This document shows positions 1 to 7,299 of a stretch of 11,355 bases of DNA, one piece after another (position 1 is the first letter of the stretch; each line of letters opens with the position of its first letter). The translations under genes were made by a program, and so were the position numbers. The notes under the pieces were generated by a model. The model had not been told where the DNA came from. It made no database searches and worked only from the letters and a program-made list of their open reading frames with translations. The DNA is from Desulfobacteraceae bacterium (GTDB lineage: Bacteria; Desulfobacterota; Desulfobacteria; Desulfobacterales; Desulfobacteraceae): the NCBI GenBank assembly GCA_023140455.1, contig JAGLLQ010000065.1:1-11355 (forward strand). Direction: 5' to 3'.

Positions 1-1
1 T

Positions 2-613
2 GCACCTGTAAAATTTGATACACGAGAATTTCAAAAAAGACTTGCTGATATTGCAAGTCAATATAAGGCAGAAAATAAGAGTTTAGAAGAGACTGACATT
101 CAGTTTTATGAAGACTTGCAAAAGCCTATGCTTGAAGCTGTAGAATTTCCGAATAAGCAGATTACAGTAACTCGTAAAATTGCTGATCCTTCTGAAACAG
201 AAACCCTGGAAGCTATAGTTGAGCCAAAGAAAAAAGTTCCTTTAAAAGTAAGCCAAAAAAGTATTACAAAGGTAAAATACTCCTCTGAATCGGTAAAACC
301 TGTATCAGTGTCAAAACCATTATCACAACCAGTGTTAAAAAGGGTTTCAAAAGAAAGAATACCGGAAAAGAATACAAAGAATAAATATACAATACAAATT
401 GCTGCGTTCAGGGATGTTAAAAGTGCGTTTGAAAAGATTTCTTCTCTTAAGGCAAAGGGTTATAAAGCATATAGAACTATGGGCACAGCCCAGAATGAAA
501 TCTGGCATCGTGTAAGAGTCGGACATTTTTCTAATACAGAGATTGCCCGTAAGTATTTAAGAAAGCTTAAACAGGATAATATTAATGGAATTATTATTAA
601 ACAGGATTCATAA
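2..613 (+). CDS. SPOR-domain envelope protein, 5'-truncated by window edge
   Basis: The frame is open from base 2 to the TAA at 611-613, giving 203 visible residues, so the gene starts left of the window. A TTG at 116 is only an internal codon. Visible residues 1-125 are charged, Lys/Glu/Ser/Pro/Val-rich and of low complexity, which looks like a flexible periplasmic linker. The last ~75 residues, from NKYTIQIAAF onward, fit a SPOR domain: the YTIQIAAF strand, a helix, then the HRVRVGHFSN strand-turn. SPOR domains are known to bind denuded septal peptidoglycan, as in FtsN and DedD. Such proteins usually have one N-terminal membrane helix; none is visible, so it would lie upstream. The gatC start is 18 bases downstream, so the two are probably co-transcribed. 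The domain call is fairly sure; a role in division is inference. Confidence 0.8.
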   Translation, partial: APVKFDTREFQKRLADIASQYKAENKSLEETDIQFYEDLQKPMLEAVEFPNKQITVTRKIADPSETETLEAIVEPKKKVPLKVSQKSITKVKYSSESVKPVSVSKPLSQPVLKRVSKERIPEKNTKNKYTIQIAAFRDVKSAFEKISSLKAKGYKAYRTMGTAQNEIWHRVRVGHFSNTEIARKYLRKLKQDNINGIIIKQDS

Positions 614-631
614 TATTATAAGGAATTAAAA

Positions 632-925
632 ATGAAAATTACAAAAAATGATGTTGAGAATATTGCTCACCTTGCGCGGCTGAAAATTGATGAATCCCAT
701 GTTGGGAAGTATGCAGAACAGATAAGTGATATCCTCAAATATATTGATAAATTGAAAGATGCTGACATTTCAGGAGCTAAATTAGTGTCAGATGCATCTT
801 TTAATACCAATGTTTTAAGAAACGATGAGCCTGTAAAATCTGGTGGACCTGCAGTGACTTTGGCAAATGCACCAGAGAGAATTGATGATTTTTTCCAGGT
901 ACCTAACACAATTAAGCCAAATTAA
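632..925 (+). CDS. gatC: Asp-tRNA(Asn)/Glu-tRNA(Gln) amidotransferase subunit C
   Basis: This 97-residue protein has the normal GatC length and pattern. The N-terminal ITKNDVENIAHLARLKI segment is followed by a helix rich in Ile/Leu and charges, then the C-terminal LRNDEPV motif and the APERIDDFFQVP tail typical of the family. GatC is a small belt-like subunit that wraps around GatA and GatB and stabilises the complex, which converts misacylated Glu-tRNA(Gln) or Asp-tRNA(Asn) to the amide form in the cytoplasm. An AAGGA ribosome binding site at 620-624 sits 7 bases before the ATG. It follows the SPOR gene by 18 bases and precedes gatA by 51 bases, the usual gatCA order. Confidence 0.96.
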   Translation: MKITKNDVENIAHLARLKIDESHVGKYAEQISDILKYIDKLKDADISGAKLVSDASFNTNVLRNDEPVKSGGPAVTLANAPERIDDFFQVPNTIKPN

Positions 926-929
926 GTAA

Positions 930-953
930 AGATAAATAAGACCAGATAAATAA
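930..953 (+). repeat. Short direct repeat in the gatC-gatA spacer
   Basis: AGATAAATAA occurs at 930-939 and again at 944-953, a 14-base period. The copies are AT-rich and lie just upstream of the gatA ribosome binding site. This may be a small slippage duplication or chance in an AT-rich spacer; no function is evident. Confidence 0.5.
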
Positions 954-976
954 TATTTGGCAAAGGATTTAAAAGA

Positions 977-2473
977 ATGAATCTACAGGAACTTACCATC
1001 CATGAGTTAAGCAAATTATTGAAAGACTCTGAGATTACATCTGAAGAAATAACTAAACAATATCTTGATAGAATTGAAAAGTATGACAATGAGATTGGTG
1101 CATATATTACTATTGATAGAGAGTATGCTTTAAAACAGGCCAAAAAGGCTGATAAAATGATTTCAAAGGGTAATGCATCTTATCTTACAGGAGTGCCAAT
1201 AGCTGTAAAAGATCTGCTCTGTACAAAAGGTGTAAAGACAACCTGTGGCTCTAAAATACTTGAAAATTTTGTGCCTGAATATGATGCAACTGTCATTTCT
1301 TTATTAAAAAATCAGGGAGCAGTTATTATTGGGAAAACCAACCTTGATGAATTTGCAATGGGCTCATCCAATGAAAATTCACCTTTCCATTTAACAAAAA
1401 ACCCCTGGAATAAAGAACATGTGCCGGGTGGTTCCAGCGGAGGATCGGCTGCTGCTGTTGCAGCGGGCTTTTGTGTGGGAGCACTGGGAACAGACACAGG
1501 TGGCTCAATTCGTCAGCCAGCATCCCATTGTTCAGTTGTGGGCTTAAAGCCAACCTATGGCAGAGTTTCAAGATTTGGTCTGGTCTCTTATGCTTCATCT
1601 TTGGATCAGATAGGACCAATAACAAAAGATGTAAAAGATGCTGCCATTATACTAAATTGCATCAGTGGTAAAGACTTAAAAGATTCAACTTCAATTGATG
1701 TTGATGTACCTGATTATATGTCTGTTTTTGATGAATTTGAGAAAACAGGACTTAAAGGGATGACCGCAGGTGTTCCTAAAGAATATTTGTCTGTTGAGGG
1801 CATTGATCCTGATGTACAAAGAGTCTTTTTGGAATCTAAAAAACGTCTTGAAGATCTGGGTGTAAAAATTGTTGAAATATCTCTTCCCCATACCGAATAT
1901 GTTGTTGCAGCCTATTATATCATAGCCCCATGTGAAGCAAGTTCAAACCTTGCACGGTTTGACGGAGTAAGATATGGTCACAGAAGCAAAGAGTCTGATG
2001 AGCTTATTGATATGTATAAAAACACAAAGCATGAAGGTTTTGGTGAAGAAGTAAAGAGGCGGATAATAATAGGAACCTATGCACTTTCAGCAGGTTATTA
2101 TGATGAATATTACGGCAGAGCATCAAAAGTCAGGTCATTAATAATGAATGATTTTACTCAAGTTTTTAATGAATGTGATATTATTATATCACCGGTTGCG
2201 CCCACACCTGCATTTAAAATTGGAGAAAATAGAGACGACCCTCTTACTATGTATTTATCTGATATTTTTACTCTTTCTGCAAACATGGCAAGTGTCCCGG
2301 GGCTTTCAGTCCCGGCAGGTTTTTCTTCAAAAGGATTACCCATCGGGTTACAGATAATGGCGCAGCGATTTGATGAAAAAAGCCTGTTAAAGTCAGGTTT
2401 TGGTTTTGAAAAATCAATATTAGCAGAAGCCGCAGATTCATCAGGACCAGCAGGTAAATTTTGCGAATTATAA
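977..2473 (+). CDS. gatA: Asp-tRNA(Asn)/Glu-tRNA(Gln) amidotransferase subunit A
   Basis: This 498-residue protein belongs to the amidase-signature family, with the full Ser-cisSer-Lys triad. Lys78 lies in TGVPIAVKDL, the cis-Ser Ser153 in PGGSSGGS (150-157), and the nucleophile Ser177 in GTDTGGSIRQP (171-181). GatA hydrolyses glutamine and passes the ammonia through a channel to GatB, which amidates the activated tRNA-bound Glu or Asp. The length is slightly above the usual ~485 residues. The start is supported by AAAGGA at 962-967, 9 bases before the ATG, and by the family-like MNLQELTIHEL N-terminus. It is probably co-transcribed with gatC upstream and with the 60-residue ORF and mutL downstream. 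gatB is not downstream; it lies about 3.3 kb away on the opposite strand. Confidence 0.98.
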   Translation: MNLQELTIHELSKLLKDSEITSEEITKQYLDRIEKYDNEIGAYITIDREYALKQAKKADKMISKGNASYLTGVPIAVKDLLCTKGVKTTCGSKILENFVPEYDATVISLLKNQGAVIIGKTNLDEFAMGSSNENSPFHLTKNPWNKEHVPGGSSGGSAAAVAAGFCVGALGTDTGGSIRQPASHCSVVGLKPTYGRVSRFGLVSYASSLDQIGPITKDVKDAAIILNCISGKDLKDSTSIDVDVPDYMSVFDEFEKTGLKGMTAGVPKEYLSVEGIDPDVQRVFLESKKRLEDLGVKIVEISLPHTEYVVAAYYIIAPCEASSNLARFDGVRYGHRSKESDELIDMYKNTKHEGFGEEVKRRIIIGTYALSAGYYDEYYGRASKVRSLIMNDFTQVFNECDIIISPVAPTPAFKIGENRDDPLTMYLSDIFTLSANMASVPGLSVPAGFSSKGLPIGLQIMAQRFDEKSLLKSGFGFEKSILAEAADSSGPAGKFCEL

Positions 2474-2498
2474 ATTTATTATCAGGAGCTTATCAAAT

Positions 2499-2681
2499 AT
2501 GGCTACCATAAAATCAGGCAGTGAGAGTTTAAAAAAAGCAATTGCATGGATTTCAGAACAAAGAAAAGCAAATCCTGAAAAAGATGTTGCTAAAATTGCC
2601 CAGGAGGCAAATGTTCAATTTGATTTAAACCCTGAGGACTCTGAATTTGTTTTAAGATTTGTAAAAGATCCTGATGCGTAG
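2499..2681 (+). CDS. Uncharacterised 60-residue protein between gatA and mutL
   Basis: I cannot assign a named family. The protein is small, soluble and highly charged, with no signal peptide, membrane segment or cysteine. Residues 6-25 look like an amphipathic helix containing AIAWISEQRKANPEK. A second helix follows (KDVAKIAQEANVQF), and the acidic-hydrophobic tail is NPEDSEFVLRFVKD. Its reality is supported by AGGAG at 2484-2488, 10 bases before the ATG, by its fit in a 231-base gap between two real genes on the same strand, and by codon use like its neighbours. The pattern suggests a small helical bundle or a partner-binding protein, but no function should be assumed. It follows gatA by 25 bases and precedes mutL by 23, so it is probably co-transcribed. 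Confidence 0.75.
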   Translation: MATIKSGSESLKKAIAWISEQRKANPEKDVAKIAQEANVQFDLNPEDSEFVLRFVKDPDA

Positions 2682-2706
2682 AGGCACAAAATTAGAGGCA
2701 CACAAT
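2679..2706 (+). repeat. Tandem 14-bp duplication carrying the mutL ribosome binding site
   Basis: Two adjacent 14-base units, TAGAGGCACAAAAT (2679-2692) and TAGAGGCACACAAT (2693-2706), match at 13 of 14 positions. The first copy supplies the TAG stop of the small ORF; the second ends with the AT of the mutL ATG. Each contains AGAGG, and the downstream copy (2694-2698) is spaced 6 bases from the mutL start. A replication-slippage origin is inferred. Confidence 0.85.
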
Positions 2707-4480
2707 GCCTGATATAAGGATTCTTTCTGAAAACCTTTCAAACAAAATTGCTGCAGGAGAGGTGGTAGCCAGACCTGCTTCTGTTGTAAAAGAGCTCCTT
2801 GAAAATTCAATTGATGCCAAAGCTTCTTATATTACTTTAGAAGTTGAGAATGGGGGAAGAACTCTTATCAGGGTTTCTGACAATGGAACAGGCATGTCAA
2901 GAGATAATGCTTTGCTCTCCATTGAAAGATTTGCCACAAGTAAGATTTCAAAAACTGAAGACCTTTTTTCCATTTCCACAATGGGATTCAGGGGAGAGGC
3001 AATTCCATCAATTGCTGCTGTTTCTAAATTTTCCCTTATTACCAGGGAAAAAGAAACAAATACAGGCACTAATATTATAATCTCGGGCGGGAAATTGCTG
3101 AATGTGACAGATACGGGCGCTCCCCACGGTACTATGGTGCAGGTAAAAAATCTTTTTTTTAATACACCTGCAAGAAAGAAATTCTTAAAAACTTACAATA
3201 CAGAAATGAGCCATATTGCTGATACTTTTTCTTCAATTGCTTTGGGCAATACAGGTACAGGCTTCAGACTTTTTAATGCAGGGAAATTAATAAAAAATTT
3301 TACAAGCTCTGATTCTTTATATGAAAGAGTAATAAAGGTTCTTGGAAAAGACTTGTCTCATAATCTTTTAAAAGTTGACATTAATGAAAACAATATTCAT
3401 GTGTCAGGATATATTTCGTCTCCTTTGATAACAAGAAGCAGTTCAAGGATGATCAAAGTTTTTGTGAATAACCGTCTTGTAAGTGATAGAGGCATAACTT
3501 CAGCTATCTTTAACGGCTATCTGGGGAATTTAATGAAATCGCGGTTTCCCCTAGCTGTACTATATATAACTTTGCCATTTGATAATGTTGATATCAATGT
3601 TCACCCCGCAAAAAACGAAGTACGTTTTTTTGATGGGAAAAGTGTCTATAATGTTGTAGTCAAAGCTGTTAAAAATGGATTGGAGCAGGCAAAGGAAAAG
3701 TTTTATAAAGAATCTTTCTCTCCTGAAAAACCAAAAATTCCAGAGGCTGTTGAAGAATCCTTGTTTAAATATGCAGAACATGAGTCTCCAGTAATTAATT
3801 CTTTTAGAGAAGAAGAAACCCTGGGAACCTTTTCCAAACCGATTGATAAATCTGATAATGTGCCACATGCCTATGAAACAGAGAGCAAAACCGGTTTTAA
3901 GGGTAAGTTTTTAATTAAGGGGCAGGTAATGTCCACATATATCATTGCTGAGACTGATGATGGTATTATTTTTGTTGATCAACATGCAGCCCATGAAAGA
4001 ATTGTTTATGAAAAACTTAAAGCCACTAATCAAACTTCTGCCTTACAATCCCAGACCCTTTTAATGCCTGAGACCCTTGAACTCGGGTTTAGAGAAGCGG
4101 ACCTGCTATCTGAGATCATTGAAGATCTTTCTGAATATGGATTTGATATTGAACCTTTTGGTGGCACGACTTTTATCATAAAATCAGTGCCTGCCATAAT
4201 TGATAAAAAAGAGACTGCTCCTTTTATCCTTGAAATAATTGACAGTCTTGTAGATAGAAAAATAAGTTCCTTAAACAATCAATGGCTTGATGATGTCTTA
4301 ATTTTAATGGCTTGTCACAGTGCAATCAGGGCTAATCAGAAATTGAATATTCAAGAAATGGAACAACTTTTGATTGATCTTGAAAAATGTGAGAATCCGC
4401 TCCATTGCCCCCATGGAAGACCAACCATGATAAAATGGGGACAAAAAGATATGGAAAAGATGTTTAAAAGGATAGTGTGA
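2705..4480 (+). CDS. mutL: DNA mismatch repair protein MutL, endonuclease type
   Basis: This 591-residue protein has both MutL halves. The N-terminal GHKL ATPase shows NKIAAGEVVARPASVVKELL (13-32), with catalytic Glu30 and the Mg-binding Asn34 in ENSIDAKA, then DNGTGM (59-64) and GFRGEA (94-99). A variable linker follows at about residues 335-390. The C-terminal dimerisation/nuclease domain carries the complete DQHA(X)2E(X)4E metal motif (Asp425 to Glu436), ACHSAIRAN from 536, and CPHGRP (568-573). These match MutL proteins that nick DNA themselves, as in bacteria without MutH. MutL links MutS mismatch recognition to strand removal. The start is set by AGAGG at 2694-2698, 6 bases away, in a duplicated 14-base unit. 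No mutS is visible here. Confidence 0.97.
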   Translation: MPDIRILSENLSNKIAAGEVVARPASVVKELLENSIDAKASYITLEVENGGRTLIRVSDNGTGMSRDNALLSIERFATSKISKTEDLFSISTMGFRGEAIPSIAAVSKFSLITREKETNTGTNIIISGGKLLNVTDTGAPHGTMVQVKNLFFNTPARKKFLKTYNTEMSHIADTFSSIALGNTGTGFRLFNAGKLIKNFTSSDSLYERVIKVLGKDLSHNLLKVDINENNIHVSGYISSPLITRSSSRMIKVFVNNRLVSDRGITSAIFNGYLGNLMKSRFPLAVLYITLPFDNVDINVHPAKNEVRFFDGKSVYNVVVKAVKNGLEQAKEKFYKESFSPEKPKIPEAVEESLFKYAEHESPVINSFREEETLGTFSKPIDKSDNVPHAYETESKTGFKGKFLIKGQVMSTYIIAETDDGIIFVDQHAAHERIVYEKLKATNQTSALQSQTLLMPETLELGFREADLLSEIIEDLSEYGFDIEPFGGTTFIIKSVPAIIDKKETAPFILEIIDSLVDRKISSLNNQWLDDVLILMACHSAIRANQKLNIQEMEQLLIDLEKCENPLHCPHGRPTMIKWGQKDMEKMFKRIV

Positions 4481-4626
4481 AAATAAATATGTGTATTGGT
4501 GTAAAGGCATTATCAGATACCCGTGCAACCATTCATCATCCGGTACTGGTAAGAACTATTCTTATTTATATTTTTATATCACCATACTGGGCAAGTTCAA
4601 GCAAAATACCTTCTGGACCATTGAAA
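4477..4626 (+). CDS. Possible mini-ORF overlapping the mutL stop, may be a gene remnant
   Basis: A GTG at 4477-4479 overlaps the mutL TGA (4478-4480), an arrangement typical of translational coupling. AAGGA at 4467-4471 sits 5 bases upstream of it. The 49-residue frame begins MKINMCIGVKALSDTRATI and continues into an IYIFI stretch. An in-frame ATG at 4489 is an alternative start. The last ~20 codons run antisense to the 3' end of the VOC gene, so that part is probably not selected as protein. I recognise no family. It could be a real coupled micropeptide, the 5' stump of a gene lost when the convergent cluster was placed here, or a chance frame. Confidence 0.25.
4550..4575 (+). terminator. 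Weak candidate terminator downstream of mutL
   Basis: TAAGAA (4550-4555) and TTCTTA (4559-4564) form a perfect 6-bp stem with a 3-base loop, followed by a T-rich stretch (TTTATATTTTT). The stem has only one G-C pair, so stability is poor. It lies in the convergent gap between mutL and the VOC gene, where a terminator would be expected. Confidence 0.25.
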
Positions 4627-5021
4627 TAAACCAGCTTTTTCTTTGTTGGGGAATACTCCTGAATAGAACTTACAGGCTCTATTCCCTGTTCTTTTAAGAA
4701 TAATACTGCTTTTTCTATATCAGATACTTGAAAAGCCATGTGCCTGAAGCCTTGTGTATTAGCTTTGTCAGGGTTTGAATTCTTTGTTAAAAGAGGGGCC
4801 TTGTACTCAATCAGTTCAAGAGATGTGGAATCACCGGGCAGAGTTAATTTAACATATTGAGCATCAACATCCTTTAAGCCAACTATTTTTGAAATCCATT
4901 CACCATGTAACCTTGATTGATCCTCAATTTGAAATCCAAAGGAGACAAAAAATTGTTTTACCTTTTCAAGGTTTTCTACAACTATATTAATGTGATCTAT
5001 TTTTTGTAATAATGGAGCCAT
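4566..5021 (-). CDS. VOC (glyoxalase/dioxygenase fold) family protein
   Basis: This 151-residue protein has two beta-alpha-beta-beta-beta modules. The first starts at KIDHINIVVENLEKVKQFF (7-25) and the second at GFRHMAFQVSDIEKAVLFL (91-109). Candidate metal ligands are His10, Glu69 (in SLELIEY), His94 and Glu142 (in GILLELAQY), a 2-His-2-Glu set at the usual VOC positions. A metal enzyme such as a lyase, epimerase or dioxygenase is therefore likely, but the substrate cannot be read from sequence. Glyoxalase I and methylmalonyl-CoA epimerase share the fold; neither full signature is evident. The start is the first ATG after an in-frame TGA at 5033-5031 on the minus strand. No strong ribosome binding site is seen. 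It is the last gene of the gatB cluster, 78 bases after the TolB-like gene. Confidence 0.85.
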   Translation of the reverse strand: MAPLLQKIDHINIVVENLEKVKQFFVSFGFQIEDQSRLHGEWISKIVGLKDVDAQYVKLTLPGDSTSLELIEYKAPLLTKNSNPDKANTQGFRHMAFQVSDIEKAVLFLKEQGIEPVSSIQEYSPTKKKLVYFNGPEGILLELAQYGDIKI

Positions 5022-5067
5022 TTTTATGCATCAGGGAAAAGAATTTTGCCTCAATATTTTTCTGGTC

Positions 5068-5091
5068 AAGATAATCTTTTATTGTTATCTT
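5068..5091. repeat. Inverted repeat between the TolB-like and VOC genes
   Basis: AAGATAA (5068-5074) and TTATCTT (5085-5091) are perfect 7-base arms around a 10-base loop. The repeat lies just after the TolB-like stop on the minus strand. No T-run follows in that direction, so it is not a convincing terminator. It could be an RNA processing or stabilising hairpin, or chance in AT-rich DNA. Confidence 0.35.
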
Positions 5092-5099
5092 CCATTTGT

Positions 5100-5753
5100 T
5101 TAAAAATACTTCCAGACATGCCACCATGGCTTTCTTTCTTCTCTGTCCATGCCATATTGTGGTGTTATCATTTTTTCAGGATCCATTCTTTGCTGTTTTT
5201 GTCTCTGTTTGGCATAACTTTGCTCTTCAGTAAACTCTTCATATTTTTCAGTTGTTCTGTCAAAAACTTTTTTATTGATCTTTGCTGCAAGCAAGCTGAT
5301 TTCCGGTATTATTTTATCCATTTGAGCTGCCTGACCAAAAAAAGGTACAGAGGTCTGATCCTTGATATTATAGATATTGGCATCAATACTGAAAGCATCG
5401 GCAAACTCGGTGATACTTCCCGTGAGCACATAGTCAGAGTTAGTTGTTTTTGCCATTTCAGAAAGAAATTTTTCTTTTGAAAGGTTGCTGTTCTTTTCAA
5501 GAGCATTAATAATTGTACGCTTATCAGTAATTGCAGTGTGATCTGCCCAGAAGAGTCTTGAAGAAAGCATGTGTCCTATACCGTGTTGGATGTGGATGAT
5601 GTCTTTTTCAGAATGGATTTCAAAGGGGAGAATAGCAATTTTTTTTAAGCCATTTGCATAGAGTGTACTAAAATTTGCAAAACAACAAACAATAAAAAAA
5701 GATAGAATGATTGTTTTGGTAAATAGTGTCATTGATAGTTTAATTTTTGGCAT
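5100..5753 (-). CDS. Secreted TolB-N/FlgO-like periplasmic protein
   Basis: This 217-residue protein begins with a signal peptide: a Lys-containing N-region, a hydrophobic core at about 14-27 (KTIILSFFIVCCFANF) and possible cleavage after Ala33 (TLYA/NG). No clear lipobox is seen. The mature part opens with KKIAILPFEIHS, followed by a helix with SSRLFWADHTAITDKRTI and then SDYVLTGSITEFADAFSIDANIYNI. This alternation resembles the nucleotide-binding-like fold of the TolB N-terminus, FlgO and CsgG-type proteins. Related proteins that I recall in sulfate reducers are longer, with C-terminal repeats; here only a charged, Gln/Lys-rich tail ending KPWWHVWKYF remains. The ATG directly follows the gatB TAA with no gap, and GAGGA lies about 10 bases upstream inside gatB, so translation is probably coupled. 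The specific function is unknown. Confidence 0.75.
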   Translation of the reverse strand: MPKIKLSMTLFTKTIILSFFIVCCFANFSTLYANGLKKIAILPFEIHSEKDIIHIQHGIGHMLSSRLFWADHTAITDKRTIINALEKNSNLSKEKFLSEMAKTTNSDYVLTGSITEFADAFSIDANIYNIKDQTSVPFFGQAAQMDKIIPEISLLAAKINKKVFDRTTEKYEEFTEEQSYAKQRQKQQRMDPEKMITPQYGMDREERKPWWHVWKYF

Positions 5754-7175
5754 TTAATTTTTGTCCTCTAGTTTGGTTTTAATAATACCAGTTATAATTT
5801 TTGGGTCAGCCTTTCCTTTAGTTTCTCTCATAACCTGTCCCATAAAAAAACTGAAAAGTTTAGTTTTACCGTTCTTATACGCATCAACTTCTTTGGGATT
5901 TTTTTCTATAATTGTATCAACAATGCTTACAAGCTCAGATTGATCAGATACCTGCTCAAGGTTCTTCTCTTTCATTATATTGTCAGGGTTTTTGCCTGTC
6001 TCAGCCATTTCTTCAAATATTGTTTTTGCACCTTTGATATTTATTGTGTTTTTTTCGAGAAGTTTTAAAAGCTCAGCAAGTGATGCAGCAGAAACAGGTG
6101 AGGATTCAATATCAAATCCTTTGGCATTAAGCATACCAAGTACAGTCGTCATTATCCAGTTACTTGCCTGTTTTTTGTCTGTGAGATCTTTTATAGTCTC
6201 TTCAAAATAATCAGCAAGTTCTTTGGAGGCCGTCAATACCCCTGCATCATATTCAGGGATATTAAAATCATTAATAAACCTTGCTTTTTTTGCATCAGGA
6301 AGTTCCGGGATAGTGCTCTTAACTTTTTTTATCCATTTGTCATCAACTATTAAGGGAACAAGGTCAGGGTCCGGGAAATATCTGTAGTCATGGGCATTTT
6401 CTTTTCCCCGCATACTGTTTGTTTTGTTTTTTGCAGGGTCCCATAATCGTGTTTCCTGAACTACCTGTCCACCATCTTCAAGTATATATCTTTGTCGTTC
6501 AATCTCATAGTTGATTGCTTTTTCAACATTTTTAAAAGAATTGAGATTTTTTATTTCTGCACGGATTCCAAATTCTTTTGTGCCTTTAATTCGAAGGGAA
6601 ATATTTGCATCACATCTGAATTGTCCTTTTTCCATGTTTGCATCACAAACATCAGTGTATTTTAAAATCTGATGAAGTTTTCTTAAATATTGTCCAGCTT
6701 CTTTTGCTGATCTTATATCAGGCTCGCTTACAATTTCAACAAGGGGTATGCCTGTTCTGTTAAGATCAACAAGGCTTTTCCCTCTTGCAGGGTCATGTGT
6801 AAGTTTCCCTGCATCTTCTTCCATGTGGATCCTTGTGATGCCTATTTTTTTATCTTCAATATCAAGAAAGCCATGTTCGGCAATGGGAAAGGCGTATTGA
6901 GAAATTTGATATCCTTTTGGAAGGTCAGGATAAAAATAATTTTTTCTGTCAAACCTGCTTTGCCTTGCAATTTTGCAATTTGTTGCAAGTGCAGTTTTTA
7001 TTGCAAGAGAGACTGCCTGTTTGTTCAGTACGGGCAGCACTCCGGGCATCCCTGTACACACAGGGCAGGTGTTTGCATTAGGGGACTGACCAAATGTTGT
7101 AGAACAGCCACAGAATATCTTTGTTTTTGTTTTTAGTTGTGCGTGAACTTCAAGACCAATAACAGGTTCAAACAT
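5754..7175 (-). CDS. gatB: Asp-tRNA(Asn)/Glu-tRNA(Gln) amidotransferase subunit B
   Basis: This 473-residue protein has normal GatB length. It begins [20 protein letters not shown] and has the zinc-site cysteines Cys22, Cys24, Cys37 and Cys40 (CGC and CPVC). The family signature [20 protein letters not shown] follows at about 74-93, and [12 protein letters not shown] shortly after. The catalytic cradle binds tRNA, phosphorylates the misacylated Glu or Asp with ATP and accepts ammonia from GatA. The C-terminal ~150 residues fit the helical GatB/YqeY tail that contacts the tRNA elbow. It leads a minus-strand cluster, with a sigma70-like promoter at 7229-7257 and a leader of about 45 bases. Its partner genes gatC and gatA are on the opposite strand in another transcript. 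Confidence 0.98.
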   Translation of the reverse strand: MFEPVIGLEVHAQLKTKTKIFCGCSTTFGQSPNANTCPVCTGMPGVLPVLNKQAVSLAIKTALATNCKIARQSRFDRKNYFYPDLPKGYQISQYAFPIAEHGFLDIEDKKIGITRIHMEEDAGKLTHDPARGKSLVDLNRTGIPLVEIVSEPDIRSAKEAGQYLRKLHQILKYTDVCDANMEKGQFRCDANISLRIKGTKEFGIRAEIKNLNSFKNVEKAINYEIERQRYILEDGGQVVQETRLWDPAKNKTNSMRGKENAHDYRYFPDPDLVPLIVDDKWIKKVKSTIPELPDAKKARFINDFNIPEYDAGVLTASKELADYFEETIKDLTDKKQASNWIMTTVLGMLNAKGFDIESSPVSAASLAELLKLLEKNTINIKGAKTIFEEMAETGKNPDNIMKEKNLEQVSDQSELVSIVDTIIEKNPKEVDAYKNGKTKLFSFFMGQVMRETKGKADPKIITGIIKTKLEDKN

Positions 7176-7228
7176 TTATATCACATACCTTTGAAATTAT
7201 TATTAAAATCATATAAAATAAGTTACTC

Positions 7229-7257
7229 TTTATAACCTTGATTATATAATTTGGCAA
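7229..7257 (-). promoter_or_regulatory. Sigma70-like promoter for gatB
   Basis: On the minus strand, TTGCCA (7257-7252, 5 of 6 consensus) is followed after exactly 17 bases by TATAAA (7234-7229, 5 of 6). Transcription would start near 7222, about 45 bases before the gatB ATG. It lies in the divergent gap where a promoter is required. Called by eye, without scoring. Confidence 0.65.
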
Positions 7258-7270
7258 TTATTTTTTTTAG

Positions 7271-7299
7271 TTGAAATCAAGTCAGAAAAAATATATTAA
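7271..7299 (+). promoter_or_regulatory. Sigma70-like promoter for the DUF2065-queA-tgt cluster
   Basis: TTGAAA (7271-7276, 5 of 6 consensus) is followed after 17 bases by TATTAA (7294-7299, 4 of 6). Transcription would start near 7306, leaving a leader of about 67 AT-rich bases before the DUF2065 ATG. The -35 boxes of this promoter and the gatB promoter are 13 bases apart, facing away from each other. Confidence 0.5.

Noticed and set aside
116..118. TTG as the start of the SPOR-domain gene
   Set aside because: The frame stays open to the left edge and the upstream residues have the same charged composition, so the TTG is an internal Leu codon.
4566..5021. Naming the VOC protein as methylmalonyl-CoA epimerase or glyoxalase I
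   Set aside because: The metal ligands fit the superfamily, but the diagnostic blocks of either enzyme are not clear, so only the family is called.
5046..5480. 144-codon + strand frame opposite the TolB-like gene
   Set aside because: It is rich in Phe/Leu/Ser as expected of the reverse of an AT-rich coding strand, has no good ribosome binding site, and the opposite strand encodes a signal-peptide protein coupled to gatB.
6795..7136. 113-codon + strand frame inside gatB
   Set aside because: It is antisense to the conserved N-terminal half of GatB; its Cys/Phe-rich composition looks like a shadow frame.
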